Positions 36,160 through 45,650 of a stretch of 64,000 nucleotides of DNA are shown one piece after another. The translations under genes were made by a program, and so were the position numbers. The stretch is from Rhizobacter sp. AJA081-3 (GTDB taxonomy: Bacteria > Pseudomonadota > Gammaproteobacteria > Burkholderiales > Burkholderiaceae_C): positions 5,146,001 to 5,210,000 of the forward strand of contig NZ_CP059067.1 of NCBI RefSeq assembly GCF_017795745.1. Direction: 5' to 3'. How positions within the stretch are numbered: the stretch's first letter is position 1; every line of letters begins with the position of its first letter. The notes beneath the pieces are model-generated. The model ran no database searches. It was not told the DNA's origin and saw nothing but the letters and a program-made list of their open reading frames with translations.

Positions 36160-36771
36160 TTGACCTTTCTCGCCGGCGCCCCCGCCGCCACGCTCATCCT
36201 CGCCGCCATGCTGCTGGCCAGCCTGGCCGGCCTGTACGCGATGCCGGTGCTCATCGAGCGCAGCCTGTTCCGGCCGCACTGGCTGGTGCCGCGTCGCGAG
36301 TACGCCACGCTGGTGACCAGCGGCTTCATGCATGCCGACCTGCAGCACCTGCTCTTCAATGCCTTCACCTTCTTCGCCTTTGCCTTCCAGCTCGAGCCGG
36401 CGATGGGCACGCCGCGCTTCGTGGCCCTGTACGCCGCCGGCCTGCTGGCCAGCGATGCGCTCACCTACGTCAGGCACCGCGGCAACCCCGGCTACCAGAG
36501 CCTGGGTGCATCGGGCGCGATCTCGGCGGTGCTGTTCGCCTCGATCGTCTACTTCCCGAACTCGGCGATCTACACGTTCCCGATCCCCTTCCCGATCCCG
36601 GCGCCGCTGTTCGCGGTGGCCTATCTCATTTACTGCCAGTGGGCCGCGCGCCAGGCGCAGGGCCGCATCAACCACGACGCGCACTTCGGCGGCGCCGTGG
36701 CCGGGCTGGTGTTCGTGGCGCTGACGGACGCGCCGGCCTGGGGCCGCGCCTGGCACGCCGTGTTCGGCTGA
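36160..36771 (+). CDS. Rhomboid-family intramembrane serine protease
   Basis: A 203-residue polytopic membrane protein. The catalytic Ser is in 'LGASGAISAVLFA' (GxSG), the His in 'HDAHFGGAVAGL', and 'FMHADLQHLLFNAFTFFAFAF' carries the HxxxxHxxxN motif of rhomboids. It has about six helices. The start is a TTG at 36160 with a GGAGA site 7 bases upstream; no ATG keeps the first helix. Confidence 0.9.
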   Translation: MTFLAGAPAATLILAAMLLASLAGLYAMPVLIERSLFRPHWLVPRREYATLVTSGFMHADLQHLLFNAFTFFAFAFQLEPAMGTPRFVALYAAGLLASDALTYVRHRGNPGYQSLGASGAISAVLFASIVYFPNSAIYTFPIPFPIPAPLFAVAYLIYCQWAARQAQGRINHDAHFGGAVAGLVFVALTDAPAWGRAWHAVFG

Positions 36772-36773
36772 GG

Positions 36774-36789
36774 TGGCACCAAAGCTGCA
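36774..36789 (+). promoter_or_regulatory. Sigma-54 promoter of an orphan two-gene operon
   Basis: TGGCAC-CAAAGC-TGCA: GG at 36775-36776 and GC at 36787-36788 are exactly 10 bases apart, a strong -24/-12 match. It begins 3 bases after the rhomboid stop and points to the unknown gene at 36851. Confidence 0.72.
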
Positions 36790-36804
36790 TGGGTAGGGCA
36801 GTCT

Positions 36805-36820
36805 TGTCGCAAAGCCGACA
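36805..36820 (+). promoter_or_regulatory. NifA-type site near the orphan operon
   Basis: Exact TGT-N10-ACA (TGTCGCAAAGCCGACA) within the palindrome CTTGTCG-N6-CGACAAG. It shares TTGTCGCAAA with the nifB site. Unusually it lies downstream of the -24/-12 element, so NifA binding could act there as a downstream enhancer or a repressor. Confidence 0.65.
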
Positions 36821-36850
36821 AGCGCCCCTTCCATTGACGGCGAGGTCCCG

Positions 36851-37174
36851 ATGCAAGCTGCCCCCGTTCTCATCCGCACCACCCACGACGGCCGGCGCAT
36901 CGAGGTCATCGGCGCGCGCATCTGCCTCGACGGCCAGCCCGAGGCCGACGAGCTCGTCGTGATCGACGAGCACCCCAATCGGCAGGCCATCCTGAAGATG
37001 GTGCCGCTGGCCACGCACGTGGCCGGCCGGCTGCCGCTGACGCTGGCCGAGGCTTCTGTGGCGCAGGCCGCGCTGCGCCGCGCCACCGACCGCTTCGATG
37101 GCTCGGCGCAGGCAGCGCGCGAGCGGCTGCGCCAGGTGGTGTGGCGCAAGTCGGTCACCGACGGCGTGGAGTAG
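36851..37174 (+). CDS. Unknown protein with nif-type promoter signals
   Basis: A 107-residue soluble protein ('VLIRTTHDGRRIEVIGARIC', 'DELVVIDEHPNRQAILKMV', then a helical C terminus 'RERLRQVVWRKSV'). No recognised family or cofactor motif. What stands out is its promoter: sigma-54 -24/-12 and a TGT-N10-ACA site directly upstream. The downstream gene begins 5 bases after its stop, so the two form an operon. Confidence 0.78.
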   Translation: MQAAPVLIRTTHDGRRIEVIGARICLDGQPEADELVVIDEHPNRQAILKMVPLATHVAGRLPLTLAEASVAQAALRRATDRFDGSAQAARERLRQVVWRKSVTDGVE

Positions 37175-37179
37175 CGCGC

Positions 37180-37443
37180 GTGATCTACGTGCTCGAACTC
37201 CCCGAGGCCGCGCCGCCGCGCGCGTGGTTCGCCTTCGATGCGGACGACCTGGCGCGCAAGCTCGACGGCAGCGACGCCGGCGCGCTGCACGCCCTCGGCC
37301 GCTGCCGCGTCTACCCCGACGAGGCCACCGCGATGGCCGCCTTCGAGCGCACCGCCGACCCGGCCTGGCAGGGCGATGGCTGGCGCGCACGCTGGGCGCT
37401 GCGCGAGCAGCTGATCGCCACCGAGGTGCTGGCGGAAGATTGA
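37180..37443 (+). CDS. Unknown small protein, second gene of the orphan operon
   Basis: An 87-residue protein starting at a GTG 5 bases after the previous stop ('VIYVLELPEAAPPRAWFAFDADDLARKL', split in two strands and a helix, then 'CRVYPDEATAMAAFERTAD'). The fold looks alpha/beta, similar in size to small nif-operon proteins, but I recognise no family. Its likely role is linked to nitrogen fixation only through the shared promoter. Confidence 0.72.
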   Translation: MIYVLELPEAAPPRAWFAFDADDLARKLDGSDAGALHALGRCRVYPDEATAMAAFERTADPAWQGDGWRARWALREQLIATEVLAED

Positions 37444-37486
37444 ACTGACATACTCGTCGCCGTTCCAGCAAGAGCAGGAGACGACG

Positions 37487-38182
37487 ATGGGCAAGACGAT
37501 CGAATTCAAGCGGCCCGACGGGAAGGCCGTGCACGGCTACCTGGCCGAGGCCGAGTCGCCCGTGGGCGCGGTGGTCGTGATCCAGGAATGGTGGGGCCTG
37601 AACGAGCAGATCCGCGGCGTGGCCGAGCGCTTCGCGAGCGCCGGCTTCACCGCGCTGGTGCCCGACCTCTACCGCGGCAAGAGCACCGTGGAGGCCGAGG
37701 AGGCGCACCACCTGATGAGCGGCCTGAACTTCGGCGAGGCCGCCTCGCAGGACGTGCGCGGCGCCGTGCAGTACCTCAAGGCCGCGAAGGCCGGCAGCGG
37801 CAAGGTCGGCATCACCGGCTTCTGCATGGGCGGCGCGCTCACGGTGCTGGCCTCGACCATGGTGCCCGAGGCCGATGCCGGCGTCGTCTGGTACGGCTAC
37901 CCGCCGCTCGAGTACGTGGACGCCTCGAAGATCGGCATGCCGCTGATGGCGCACTGGGCCACGCAGGACGGCGCCTTCGCCATCGCCGGCGTCGACGCGC
38001 TGGAGGCCAAGCTGAAGGAATCGAAGGTGCGCTACGAAGGCCACCGCTACCTGGCGCACCATGCCTTCGCCAATGAAGATGCGCAGGGCCGCAACCGCAT
38101 CGCCATCACGCAGTACGACGCCGCATGGGCGCAGCTCGCCTACGACCGCACGATGCGCTTCTTCGGCCTCGAACTCGGCTGA
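37487..38182 (+). CDS. Dienelactone hydrolase family protein
   Basis: A 231-residue alpha/beta hydrolase. Features: 'VVVIQEWWGLNEQIRGVAERFA', nucleophile 'ITGFCMGGALTVLAST' (Cys in GFCMGG as in true dienelactone hydrolases), and the C-terminal His in 'HRYLAHHAFANED'. Dienelactone hydrolases open the lactone ring in chlorocatechol or related pathways; this one may be a general carboxymethylenebutenolidase-like enzyme. A GGAGA ribosome site precedes the ATG. The 3' end overlaps the convergent HxlR gene by 43 bases. Confidence 0.9.
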   Translation: MGKTIEFKRPDGKAVHGYLAEAESPVGAVVVIQEWWGLNEQIRGVAERFASAGFTALVPDLYRGKSTVEAEEAHHLMSGLNFGEAASQDVRGAVQYLKAAKAGSGKVGITGFCMGGALTVLASTMVPEADAGVVWYGYPPLEYVDASKIGMPLMAHWATQDGAFAIAGVDALEAKLKESKVRYEGHRYLAHHAFANEDAQGRNRIAITQYDAAWAQLAYDRTMRFFGLELG

Positions 38183-38586
38183 GGTGCAGCCGGGCCGCCC
38201 TGCCGGCCCCGCGCGTCGAGGATCGCCGGCAGCTTGCCCTCGATCCAGTCGAACAGCTCGCGCACGTGGCGCCCCACCTCGCGGCCCAGCGGCGTGAGCT
38301 GGTAGTCCACGTGCGGCGGCTGCACCGGGTGCTCCACGCGCAGCACGAAACCGTCGGACTCCAGCCACTGCAGCGTCTGCGCCAGCATGCGCTCGCTCAC
38401 GCCGCCAATGCCGCGGCGCAGTTCGCTGAAGCGCTGCGTGCCGCCTGACAGCAGCGCCACCAGCACCAGCACGCCCCAGCGGCTGGTGACGTGCTGCAGC
38501 ACCTCGCGCGAGGGGCATTCGGCGGCGAACAGGTTGCCGCGCAGCAGCGGCTCGTGATCGATGGCGGGGGCGGTGGCGGCACGCAT
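38140..38586 (-). CDS. HxlR-family transcriptional regulator
   Basis: A 148-residue winged-helix regulator: 'CPSREVLQHVTSRWGVLVLVALL', 'RFSELRRGIGGVSERMLAQTLQWLESDGFV' and 'VDYQLTPLGREVG' are the HxlR landmarks, including the conserved Cys near the N terminus that senses electrophiles in QorR. ATG 38586 with GAGG 9 bases upstream is preferred to a GTG two codons earlier. It is divergent from qorB, the usual partner in proteobacteria. Confidence 0.92.
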   Translation of the reverse strand: MRAATAPAIDHEPLLRGNLFAAECPSREVLQHVTSRWGVLVLVALLSGGTQRFSELRRGIGGVSERMLAQTLQWLESDGFVLRVEHPVQPPHVDYQLTPLGREVGRHVRELFDWIEGKLPAILDARGRQGGPAAPQPSSRPKKRIVRS

Positions 38587-38609
38587 GGACACTTACCTCG
38601 GCGTTAGTA

Positions 38610-38624
38610 CTTACGAAAAGTAAG
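38610..38624. promoter_or_regulatory. Candidate HxlR operator between the regulator and qorB
   Basis: Inverted repeat CTTAC-N5-GTAAG within TACTTACGAAAAGTAAGC. HxlR/QorR operators are short palindromes of this kind. A further CTTAC half-site is at 38592-38596. It lies midway in the 94-base divergent region. Confidence 0.6.
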
Positions 38625-38680
38625 CATAGCCGACATGATGGAGCCCTGTCATCCACCCAACCCCTTCAGGAGCACCCATC

Positions 38681-39541
<861 letters not shown>

Positions 39542-39884
39542 GATCCTTGCCATGTGCCGATCAGCCAAGGCTGACCGGCACGAAGGAGCCGGCCATCGGC
39601 GCTGACGATGAAGCGCGCGCCCTGGCCGCGCAAGGGCATCGCGCCCTGCGGCGGCATGCGCAAGCCGGGGATGCAGCGGAAGACGCGCACAGAGGGCTCG
39701 GCCTCGGCGTCGGGGTTGGTCAGCACCCGCACGAACGCCAGTCCCGGCCCACTGTCTTCCACCGATGGAGGCCACCATACTTCACTGACTTGTCCTGCAA
39801 ACTGTGGATGGCGTTGCGCGACCCGTCGCCTGTCGGTACGGATGGCGCCTACATTGAGAAGGCCGCAAAGTCGAGGGAGACAGC
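39542..39884. other. 343-bp region with a possible gene remnant
   Basis: No intact gene. On the minus strand, about 39560-39762 encodes protein-like sequence ('VRVFRCIPGLRMPPQGAMPL', 'ARFIVSADGRLLRAGQP') that stops resembling a protein where it runs into antisense of qorB. It may be a truncated remnant or chance coding; I cannot name it. Promoter signals for the OmpA-hydrolase gene should be near the 3' end but none is clear. Confidence 0.4.
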
Positions 39885-41636
39885 ATGGTGACCGGGAAGA
39901 TCCTGAAGAAGGCCTGTGTCTGGCTGTGCCTGGTCCTGACGCTTGCTGGCTGCGCCATCACGTCACCGCCGCCGCCGCCGCCGACACCGCGGCCGCCACC
40001 GCCTCCCGCTCCGGCGCCTCCGCCCGCGCCCGCGCCTGTGCCACCACCTGTGCCGGCTCCTGCTCCGCCGCCGCCACCTGCCCCAGCACCGGTCACGCAG
40101 AAGGTCACGGTCGCTGCCGATGTGTTCTTCGATCCCGGTCTGGCGGTGCTCAAGCCGGCCGCGCGAATGAAGCTCGAAGAAGTCGTCGCGAAGATCAATC
40201 CGATTTCGGTCGAGATGATCATCGTCGTCGGCCACAGCGACTCGACAGGCAGCGCGGCGGCTCAGCTGAGTCTCTCGCGGGCTCGCGCGGACGCCGTGAG
40301 GAGTTACTTCATCTCAAAGGGCATGGAAGCAAGACGTGTTTACGCCGAAGGCAAGGGAGCTACGCAGCCGGTGGCAGACAACGCCACGGCAGCCACGCGT
40401 GCCCGCAACAACCGCGTGGAAATCGAAGTCGTCGGCACGCGCCAAAGTGACGGGCCCAGCCCTGCGAGCTGGAAGCCGAACGACCAGGTGCCAGTGCTGT
40501 TCGCCACCAATAGGCAACCCACCGGTAGCGACAACCCGTTCCACCACTACGGCAACGCCCTCATCGATCGGCCGGACCGCGACAACCTTCGTCGCGGCAT
40601 CGCGGTAGTGCGCGTGCCGCCCGATCGCGAGCGCGGTGAGGTGTCGCGTCCGGGCTGGGTGTCCGTGACACTCGAGCGTGTCTCGAGTCACCCGCTTGCC
40701 AGACTCATCGGCATCTCGCCGCGACCGGCCAGTAATCTGCGCACCGAGTTTGGCTTTGCTCAGCCGATCGTGGAGCTGTCTTCCACCGACTTCGCGCGCA
40801 GCCTGAATCAGGCGGTGTCCAGATCGAAAAGCAAGACCGCTGTGCTGTACGTGCATGGCTATGCGAACGACTTCGCGGATGCAGCCTTCCGTACCGCACA
40901 GATCGTTTTCGATCTGGCCCGGCCCGACTACGACCTGGTGCCGCTGATGTTCAGCTGGCCATCCGACCCCGGCGGCACAGGGATGAACTACGGCGAAGCG
41001 CGCAAGCGCTCCGAGGCCTCGGGCTACGACCTGGCGCGCTTCCTCGAGGAAGTGGCCGCCGCCACTGACATCGGCACGGTGCACCTCATCGCGCACAGCA
41101 TGGGCTCGGAAGTGCTGGGACACGCAATGCTCAAGCTGGGTGTGCACCAACTGGAGGCCGAGCTGGCCGGGCAGCTGGAACGCCAGCCCGTGTTCCGCCA
41201 GATCGTCTTCGCCGCGCCTGACGTGACGCCGCGCATCTTCGAGGAGGTGATCGAACCGGCCATCCTGACGCGCCATGTGATTACCACCTATGGCGCATCC
41301 ACCGATCTGGCGTTGTGGATCTCGACGATCAAGAACCGCCAGGAGCGGGTCGGCCGCGTGGGTGTGACGGCGCGCGTGCCGGAGTGTGTCGACACGGTCG
41401 ACGTGACCGCCGTTGCCAAGGGCGGCCTGGCCCACTCCACCTGGGCAGAATCGCCACGCGTGCTCGACGACCTCCGGCTGCTCTTGCGCTTTGGCCTCGC
41501 GCCCTCTCAGCGCGGCTTCGCCGAGCGCCGTGTCCTGCTGCGGCCGATCTGGACACTGCTCGCCGCAGCGCCGCCCGCGTTGCAGAGCCTGCCCTCGGCG
41601 GCGGCGCAGCGGCGCGCCGTTTGCGATCCGCGTTGA
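39885..41636 (+). CDS. OmpA-domain / alpha-beta hydrolase (DUF900) fusion lipoprotein
   Basis: A 583-residue envelope protein with an unusual layout: signal peptide with lipobox 'TLAGC', a Pro-rich linker (about residues 28-70), an OmpA/MotB peptidoglycan-binding domain ('VFFDPGLAVLKPAARMKLEE', 'VGHSDSTGS', 'SLSRARADAVRSYF', 'NNRVEIEV') to about residue 185, and then a DUF900-type alpha/beta hydrolase with the elbow 'VHLIAHSMGSEVLG' and 'VLYVHGYANDF'. It is probably anchored in the outer membrane and peptidoglycan. The hydrolase substrate is not known. Confidence 0.88.
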   Translation: MVTGKILKKACVWLCLVLTLAGCAITSPPPPPPTPRPPPPPAPAPPPAPAPVPPPVPAPAPPPPPAPAPVTQKVTVAADVFFDPGLAVLKPAARMKLEEVVAKINPISVEMIIVVGHSDSTGSAAAQLSLSRARADAVRSYFISKGMEARRVYAEGKGATQPVADNATAATRARNNRVEIEVVGTRQSDGPSPASWKPNDQVPVLFATNRQPTGSDNPFHHYGNALIDRPDRDNLRRGIAVVRVPPDRERGEVSRPGWVSVTLERVSSHPLARLIGISPRPASNLRTEFGFAQPIVELSSTDFARSLNQAVSRSKSKTAVLYVHGYANDFADAAFRTAQIVFDLARPDYDLVPLMFSWPSDPGGTGMNYGEARKRSEASGYDLARFLEEVAAATDIGTVHLIAHSMGSEVLGHAMLKLGVHQLEAELAGQLERQPVFRQIVFAAPDVTPRIFEEVIEPAILTRHVITTYGASTDLALWISTIKNRQERVGRVGVTARVPECVDTVDVTAVAKGGLAHSTWAESPRVLDDLRLLLRFGLAPSQRGFAERRVLLRPIWTLLAAAPPALQSLPSAAAQRRAVCDPR

Positions 41637-41651
41637 GCCGGCTGCGCTGCG

Positions 41652-42710
41652 CTACTTCGCGAACACCAGGTACAGCGGGTCGTCCGGCGTCGCGTGCCGC
41701 ACCTGCGCGTTGTCGAATGCGGCAAAGCCGAAACCGTAGCGCGTGCCCAGGTTCGAGAACTGCACGTCGTACTTGCTGCCGGTCACGAGCTTGCGGCTCA
41801 CCACCGAGGTGTACATGCCGTTGGTCCAGCTCACCGCCACGCGGACGTCGGCACGGTCGCCCTGCAGCGGGTAAATGACGAACGAAGCCACTTCATCGCC
41901 CGGCTTGAACTTGCTGTCGTCGAACGGCACCTCGTCGCCGCTCTTGATGTAGTAGGTGCCGCCGGCGTTCGCCGGCTTGCCGTCGCGGGGCATGAACTGA
42001 GGCTTGCCACCGACCATCGGCAAGGCCTTGTACTCGCCGGTCGCGGTGCCCGGGTCGTTCTTGCGCCCGGCGTTGCGGCTGGTCTTCTCGTCGTAGCGCG
42101 TGTGGTCGACGTACTGGTCGTCCACAAAGCCGCCCGGCGCCGTGCGCTGGCCCTTCATGTGCCAGATGTCGGCCATCTCGCCTTCGCGGCTGGTGTACTT
42201 GTTGCCGTAGGGCTTGGTCTTCTCTTCATGGCAAAGTGCCGCGCAGCCTTCCTTGTCGAAGGCCTTGATCGAGTTGTCGATGGGCCACAGCATGGCCCAC
42301 TTGTCCTCGTAGTAGAGGTTGTCGTCACCGCCCTTGTCGGCCGGGTCGGTGAGCTTCTTCCAGGTCCCGTCGGCCTGCTTCTGGTAAGGGCCGCGGCGCA
42401 CCGAATGCGTGGGGTCGGCGTGCTGGATGAGCAGGTAGAGCATGTCGGCCGTGTACACCGCCTTCAGCGCCACCTTGGAGTCGCCCTTGTCTCCCGGGGG
42501 CGCGCCGAAGTTGGCGCCGTTGGTCAAGGCCACGTTCAGCGGCTTGGCCTTGGCCCACACCGGGTCGTTGGCTCCAGCCTGCATGTCGGGTGCGCTGCTG
42601 GCCATCACGGCCACCAGCGTGTTGGGCTGTTCCTGCTGGCGCCCAGTTTCGCAAGCGGCCAGCGCGAGCGCCGCCACGCCCAGCGCCACCATCGGAAGTC
42701 TTGTCTTCAT
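41652..42710 (-). CDS. Ethylbenzene dehydrogenase-related haem-binding lipoprotein
   Basis: A 352-residue exported protein with lipobox 'LAACETG'. It matches the EB_dh haem-binding family (gamma subunit of ethylbenzene or DMSO-type dehydrogenases): 'ADMLYLLIQHADPTHSVRRGP', 'KWAMLWPIDNSIKAF'. It also carries 'EGCAALCHEE', a CX3CH motif with one extra residue compared with normal c-type haem sites. A b-type haem-binding domain is expected. No molybdopterin catalytic subunit is nearby. It is monocistronic and convergent with the OmpA-hydrolase gene. Confidence 0.85.
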   Translation of the reverse strand: MKTRLPMVALGVAALALAACETGRQQEQPNTLVAVMASSAPDMQAGANDPVWAKAKPLNVALTNGANFGAPPGDKGDSKVALKAVYTADMLYLLIQHADPTHSVRRGPYQKQADGTWKKLTDPADKGGDDNLYYEDKWAMLWPIDNSIKAFDKEGCAALCHEEKTKPYGNKYTSREGEMADIWHMKGQRTAPGGFVDDQYVDHTRYDEKTSRNAGRKNDPGTATGEYKALPMVGGKPQFMPRDGKPANAGGTYYIKSGDEVPFDDSKFKPGDEVASFVIYPLQGDRADVRVAVSWTNGMYTSVVSRKLVTGSKYDVQFSNLGTRYGFGFAAFDNAQVRHATPDDPLYLVFAK

Positions 42711-42904
42711 GCTCTGCTCCTGTGTGATTCGATGCCCGTCAGGGTTTGGAGTCAGTCTCTGCCCGAGGTGGCTGCCGAAGAGTGAGATGGATCAATTGCG
42801 CACCATCCACCGCGCGCGAGGCTCTGGTTCGCAAGCGCACCGAGTTGCCCCCTGTCCGCGCGTAAGCTCGCTGGCAAGGAGGTGGCCGACGATCCGGCCC
42901 GCAC

Positions 42905-45514
42905 ATGGCTGCAACCCAGGCTGAACGCGCCGCGCCATCGGCCGACGTCGATGCGGGCTTGTCCGCAGCGCAGGCCGCCCGGCACCTGGCCGAAGACGGC
43001 CCCAATGCCTTGCCCGGCGGGCAGCGCCGAACGCTGCTGTCGATCGCCGTCGAGACCGTGCGCGAGCCGATGTTCCTGCTGCTGCTCGCGGCGGGCACCC
43101 TGTACATGGTGTTCGGGGATCTGCAGGAGGGCCTGACGCTGTTTGGCTTCGTGCTCGTCACCGTGGCGCTCACGCTGTACCAGGAGGGCAAGACCGAACG
43201 CGCCATCGAAGCGCTGCGCGACCTCACCAGCCCGCGCGCGCTGGTCATCCGCGATGGCCGGCCGCAGCGCATCGCCGGGCGCGACGTGGTGCGCGGCGAC
43301 CTGCTCAAGCTCAGCGAGGGCGATCGCGTGGCGGCCGATGCCTTGCTGGTGACGGCCGATGGCTTGCGAGCCGACGAATCGCTGCTCACCGGCGAAGCCG
43401 TGCCGGTCGGCAAGCGGGTGGCGCGGCCCGATGAGCTGGCCGCCGCGGCGAAGCTCGCCGACAGCGCACGCGTGGCGCCCGGCGGCGACGACATGCCGGG
43501 CGTCTATGCCGGCACGCTGATCGTGCAAGGCCATGCGCTCGCGCGCGTGACGGCCACCGGCGCGCGCAGCGAGATCGGCCGCATCGGCACGGCCCTGGGC
43601 ACGGTGGAGAACGAACGTTCGCCGCTGCAGAAGCAGACGGCCCGGCTGGTGCGCAACCTGGCCTTGCTGGCGCTGGCCCTGAGCCTGGCGCTCGTGCTCG
43701 TGCACGGCCTCGTCAAGGGCGACTGGCTGCAGGCGCTGCTGGCCGGCATCGCGCTGGCCATGGCGATGCTGCCCGAGGAGTACCCGGTGGTGCTGACCGT
43801 GTTCCCGGCCCTCGGCGCGCGCCGGCTGTCGAAGGAGGGCGTGCTCACCCGGCGCATCAATGCCATCGAGACGCTGGGCGCCACCACCGTGCTGTGCAGC
43901 GACAAGACCGGCACGCTGACCAGCAACCGCATGACGGTGACGCACCTCGCGGCCGGCGGTGTCGAGCTCGCGGAGCGCCTCGCGCTGGATGCGGTGCCCG
44001 AAGGCCGCCTGCCCGAGGCTTTCCACGGCCTGGTGGAGGTGGCGATCCTGGCCAGCGTGGTCGACCCCTTCGACCCGATGGAGAAGGCCTTCCATCAACT
44101 CGGCGAACGATTCCTCGCCGACACCGAACACCTGCACGGCGACTGGCGCTTGGTGCAGACCTATGCGCTCACCCCGGAGTTGCGCGCGATGTCGCACGTG
44201 TGGGCGGCGGCGCGCGATGGCGCCCAGACTGTGGCCGCCAAGGGCGCGCCGGAAGCGGTGATGGATCTGTGCCACCTGGACGAAACGCAGAAGGCGCGCA
44301 TCGCCGGCGTGGTCGACGAGCTGGCCGCCGAAGGCCTGCGCGTGCTGGCGGTGGCGCGCGGGTCGTTCGCGGGCCCCGACTGGCCGGCGAGCGAACACGA
44401 CTTCGACTTCGCGTTCGTCGGCCTGCTCGGCCTGGCGGACCCGGTGCGGCCGCAGGTGCCCGCCGCGGTGGCCGAATGCCGCGCGGCCGGCATCCGCGTG
44501 GTGATGATCACCGGCGACTACCCGGCCACGGCGCGCGCCATCGCGCAGCAGGCGGGGCTGGCCACGGGCGACGGCGACGTGCTGACGGGCGACGAGATCG
44601 CAACGCTGACCGACGAGGACCTGCGCGAGCGTCTGGCCACCGTCAGCTTGTGCGCGCGCATCGCACCGGAGCAGAAGCTGCGCATCGTGCAGGCGCTGAA
44701 GGCGCGCGGCGACATCGTCGCGATGACGGGCGATGGCGTGAACGACGCCCCCGCGCTGCGCGCCGCGCACGTCGGCGTGGCCATGGGCGGGCGCGGCACC
44801 GACGTGGCCCGCGAGTCCGCTTCGCTGGTGCTCATCGACGACGACTTCGCGGCCATCGTGGCGGCGGTGCGCCTGGGGCGCCGCATCTTCGACAACCTGC
44901 GCAAGGCGATGTCGTACATCCTGGCGGTGCACGTGCCGATCGCGGGCATGGCGATGCTGCCGGTGCTGTTCGGCTGGCCCGCCTTGCTGTACCCGATGCA
45001 CATCGCCCTGCTCGAGCTCATCATCGACCCGGCCTGCTCGATCGCCTTCGAGAACGAACCGGCCGAGAGCGACGTGATGCAGCGCCCGCCGCGCGATGCC
45101 GCCGCGCCGCTGTTCGGCGGTGCCACGCTGTGGCTGGCGCTGGTGCAGGGCCTGGGCGTGCTGGCCGCGGTGATGGGCGCGTTCGCCTGGGCCAGCCCGC
45201 GCATCCCCGAGCCCGAGGCGCGCGCCTTCGCGTTCGCCACCCTGGTGATGGGCAACCTGGCGCTCATCCTGTCCAACCGCTCGGCGAAGCGCTCGCTGTG
45301 GGCCACGCTGCGCACGCCGAACCGGACACTGTGGGTCGTCGTCGGCCTCGCGTTCGCGTTGCTGCTGGCCGCGCTCTACGTGCCCTGGGCTGTCGGCGTG
45401 CTGCGCTTCGCGCCGCTGCCGCTGCACGAACTGGCGGCCGCCTGCGGGCTGGGCCTGCTCAGCGTGCTGTGGTTCGAGGGCATCAAGTGGGTGCGGCGGC
45501 GCGGAAACCCGTAG
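42905..45514 (+). CDS. P-type cation-transporting ATPase
   Basis: An 869-residue P-type ATPase. The actuator TGE loop is 'LLTGEAVPVG', the phosphorylation loop is 'CSDKTGTLTSNRM', the hinge is 'MTGDGVNDAPAL', and the ion-binding helix has 'AMLPEEYPVVLTVF'. About eight to ten transmembrane helices; there is no N-terminal heavy-metal domain. Motifs fit the Ca2+/Mg2+-like cation group rather than the Cu/Zn group; the ion is not certain. No regulator is adjacent. Confidence 0.92.
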   Translation: MAATQAERAAPSADVDAGLSAAQAARHLAEDGPNALPGGQRRTLLSIAVETVREPMFLLLLAAGTLYMVFGDLQEGLTLFGFVLVTVALTLYQEGKTERAIEALRDLTSPRALVIRDGRPQRIAGRDVVRGDLLKLSEGDRVAADALLVTADGLRADESLLTGEAVPVGKRVARPDELAAAAKLADSARVAPGGDDMPGVYAGTLIVQGHALARVTATGARSEIGRIGTALGTVENERSPLQKQTARLVRNLALLALALSLALVLVHGLVKGDWLQALLAGIALAMAMLPEEYPVVLTVFPALGARRLSKEGVLTRRINAIETLGATTVLCSDKTGTLTSNRMTVTHLAAGGVELAERLALDAVPEGRLPEAFHGLVEVAILASVVDPFDPMEKAFHQLGERFLADTEHLHGDWRLVQTYALTPELRAMSHVWAAARDGAQTVAAKGAPEAVMDLCHLDETQKARIAGVVDELAAEGLRVLAVARGSFAGPDWPASEHDFDFAFVGLLGLADPVRPQVPAAVAECRAAGIRVVMITGDYPATARAIAQQAGLATGDGDVLTGDEIATLTDEDLRERLATVSLCARIAPEQKLRIVQALKARGDIVAMTGDGVNDAPALRAAHVGVAMGGRGTDVARESASLVLIDDDFAAIVAAVRLGRRIFDNLRKAMSYILAVHVPIAGMAMLPVLFGWPALLYPMHIALLELIIDPACSIAFENEPAESDVMQRPPRDAAAPLFGGATLWLALVQGLGVLAAVMGAFAWASPRIPEPEARAFAFATLVMGNLALILSNRSAKRSLWATLRTPNRTLWVVVGLAFALLLAALYVPWAVGVLRFAPLPLHELAAACGLGLLSVLWFEGIKWVRRRGNP

Positions 45515-45650
45515 CCCGGCGAGCGCGAGCTTCGATCTCGCCGGCCGAATCACGACGATCTTGTTACTCCCACCTTCGCTGCCGCCTGCCTAGAGTGCTC
45601 CCACGGCACCGATGCGGGTGCCGCAACCCAGCAACCCGGAGAGCAGAAGG

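Noticed and set aside
39960-40095. GC-rich repetitive tract considered as a CRISPR or tandem repeat
   Set aside because: It encodes the Pro/Ala-rich linker of a lipoprotein in frame; no spacer-repeat regularity.
42752-45553. 933-codon minus-strand open frame opposite the P-type ATPase
   Set aside because: Shadow of the ATPase gene, with His/Gln/Arg-rich translation typical of reversed GC-rich coding DNA.
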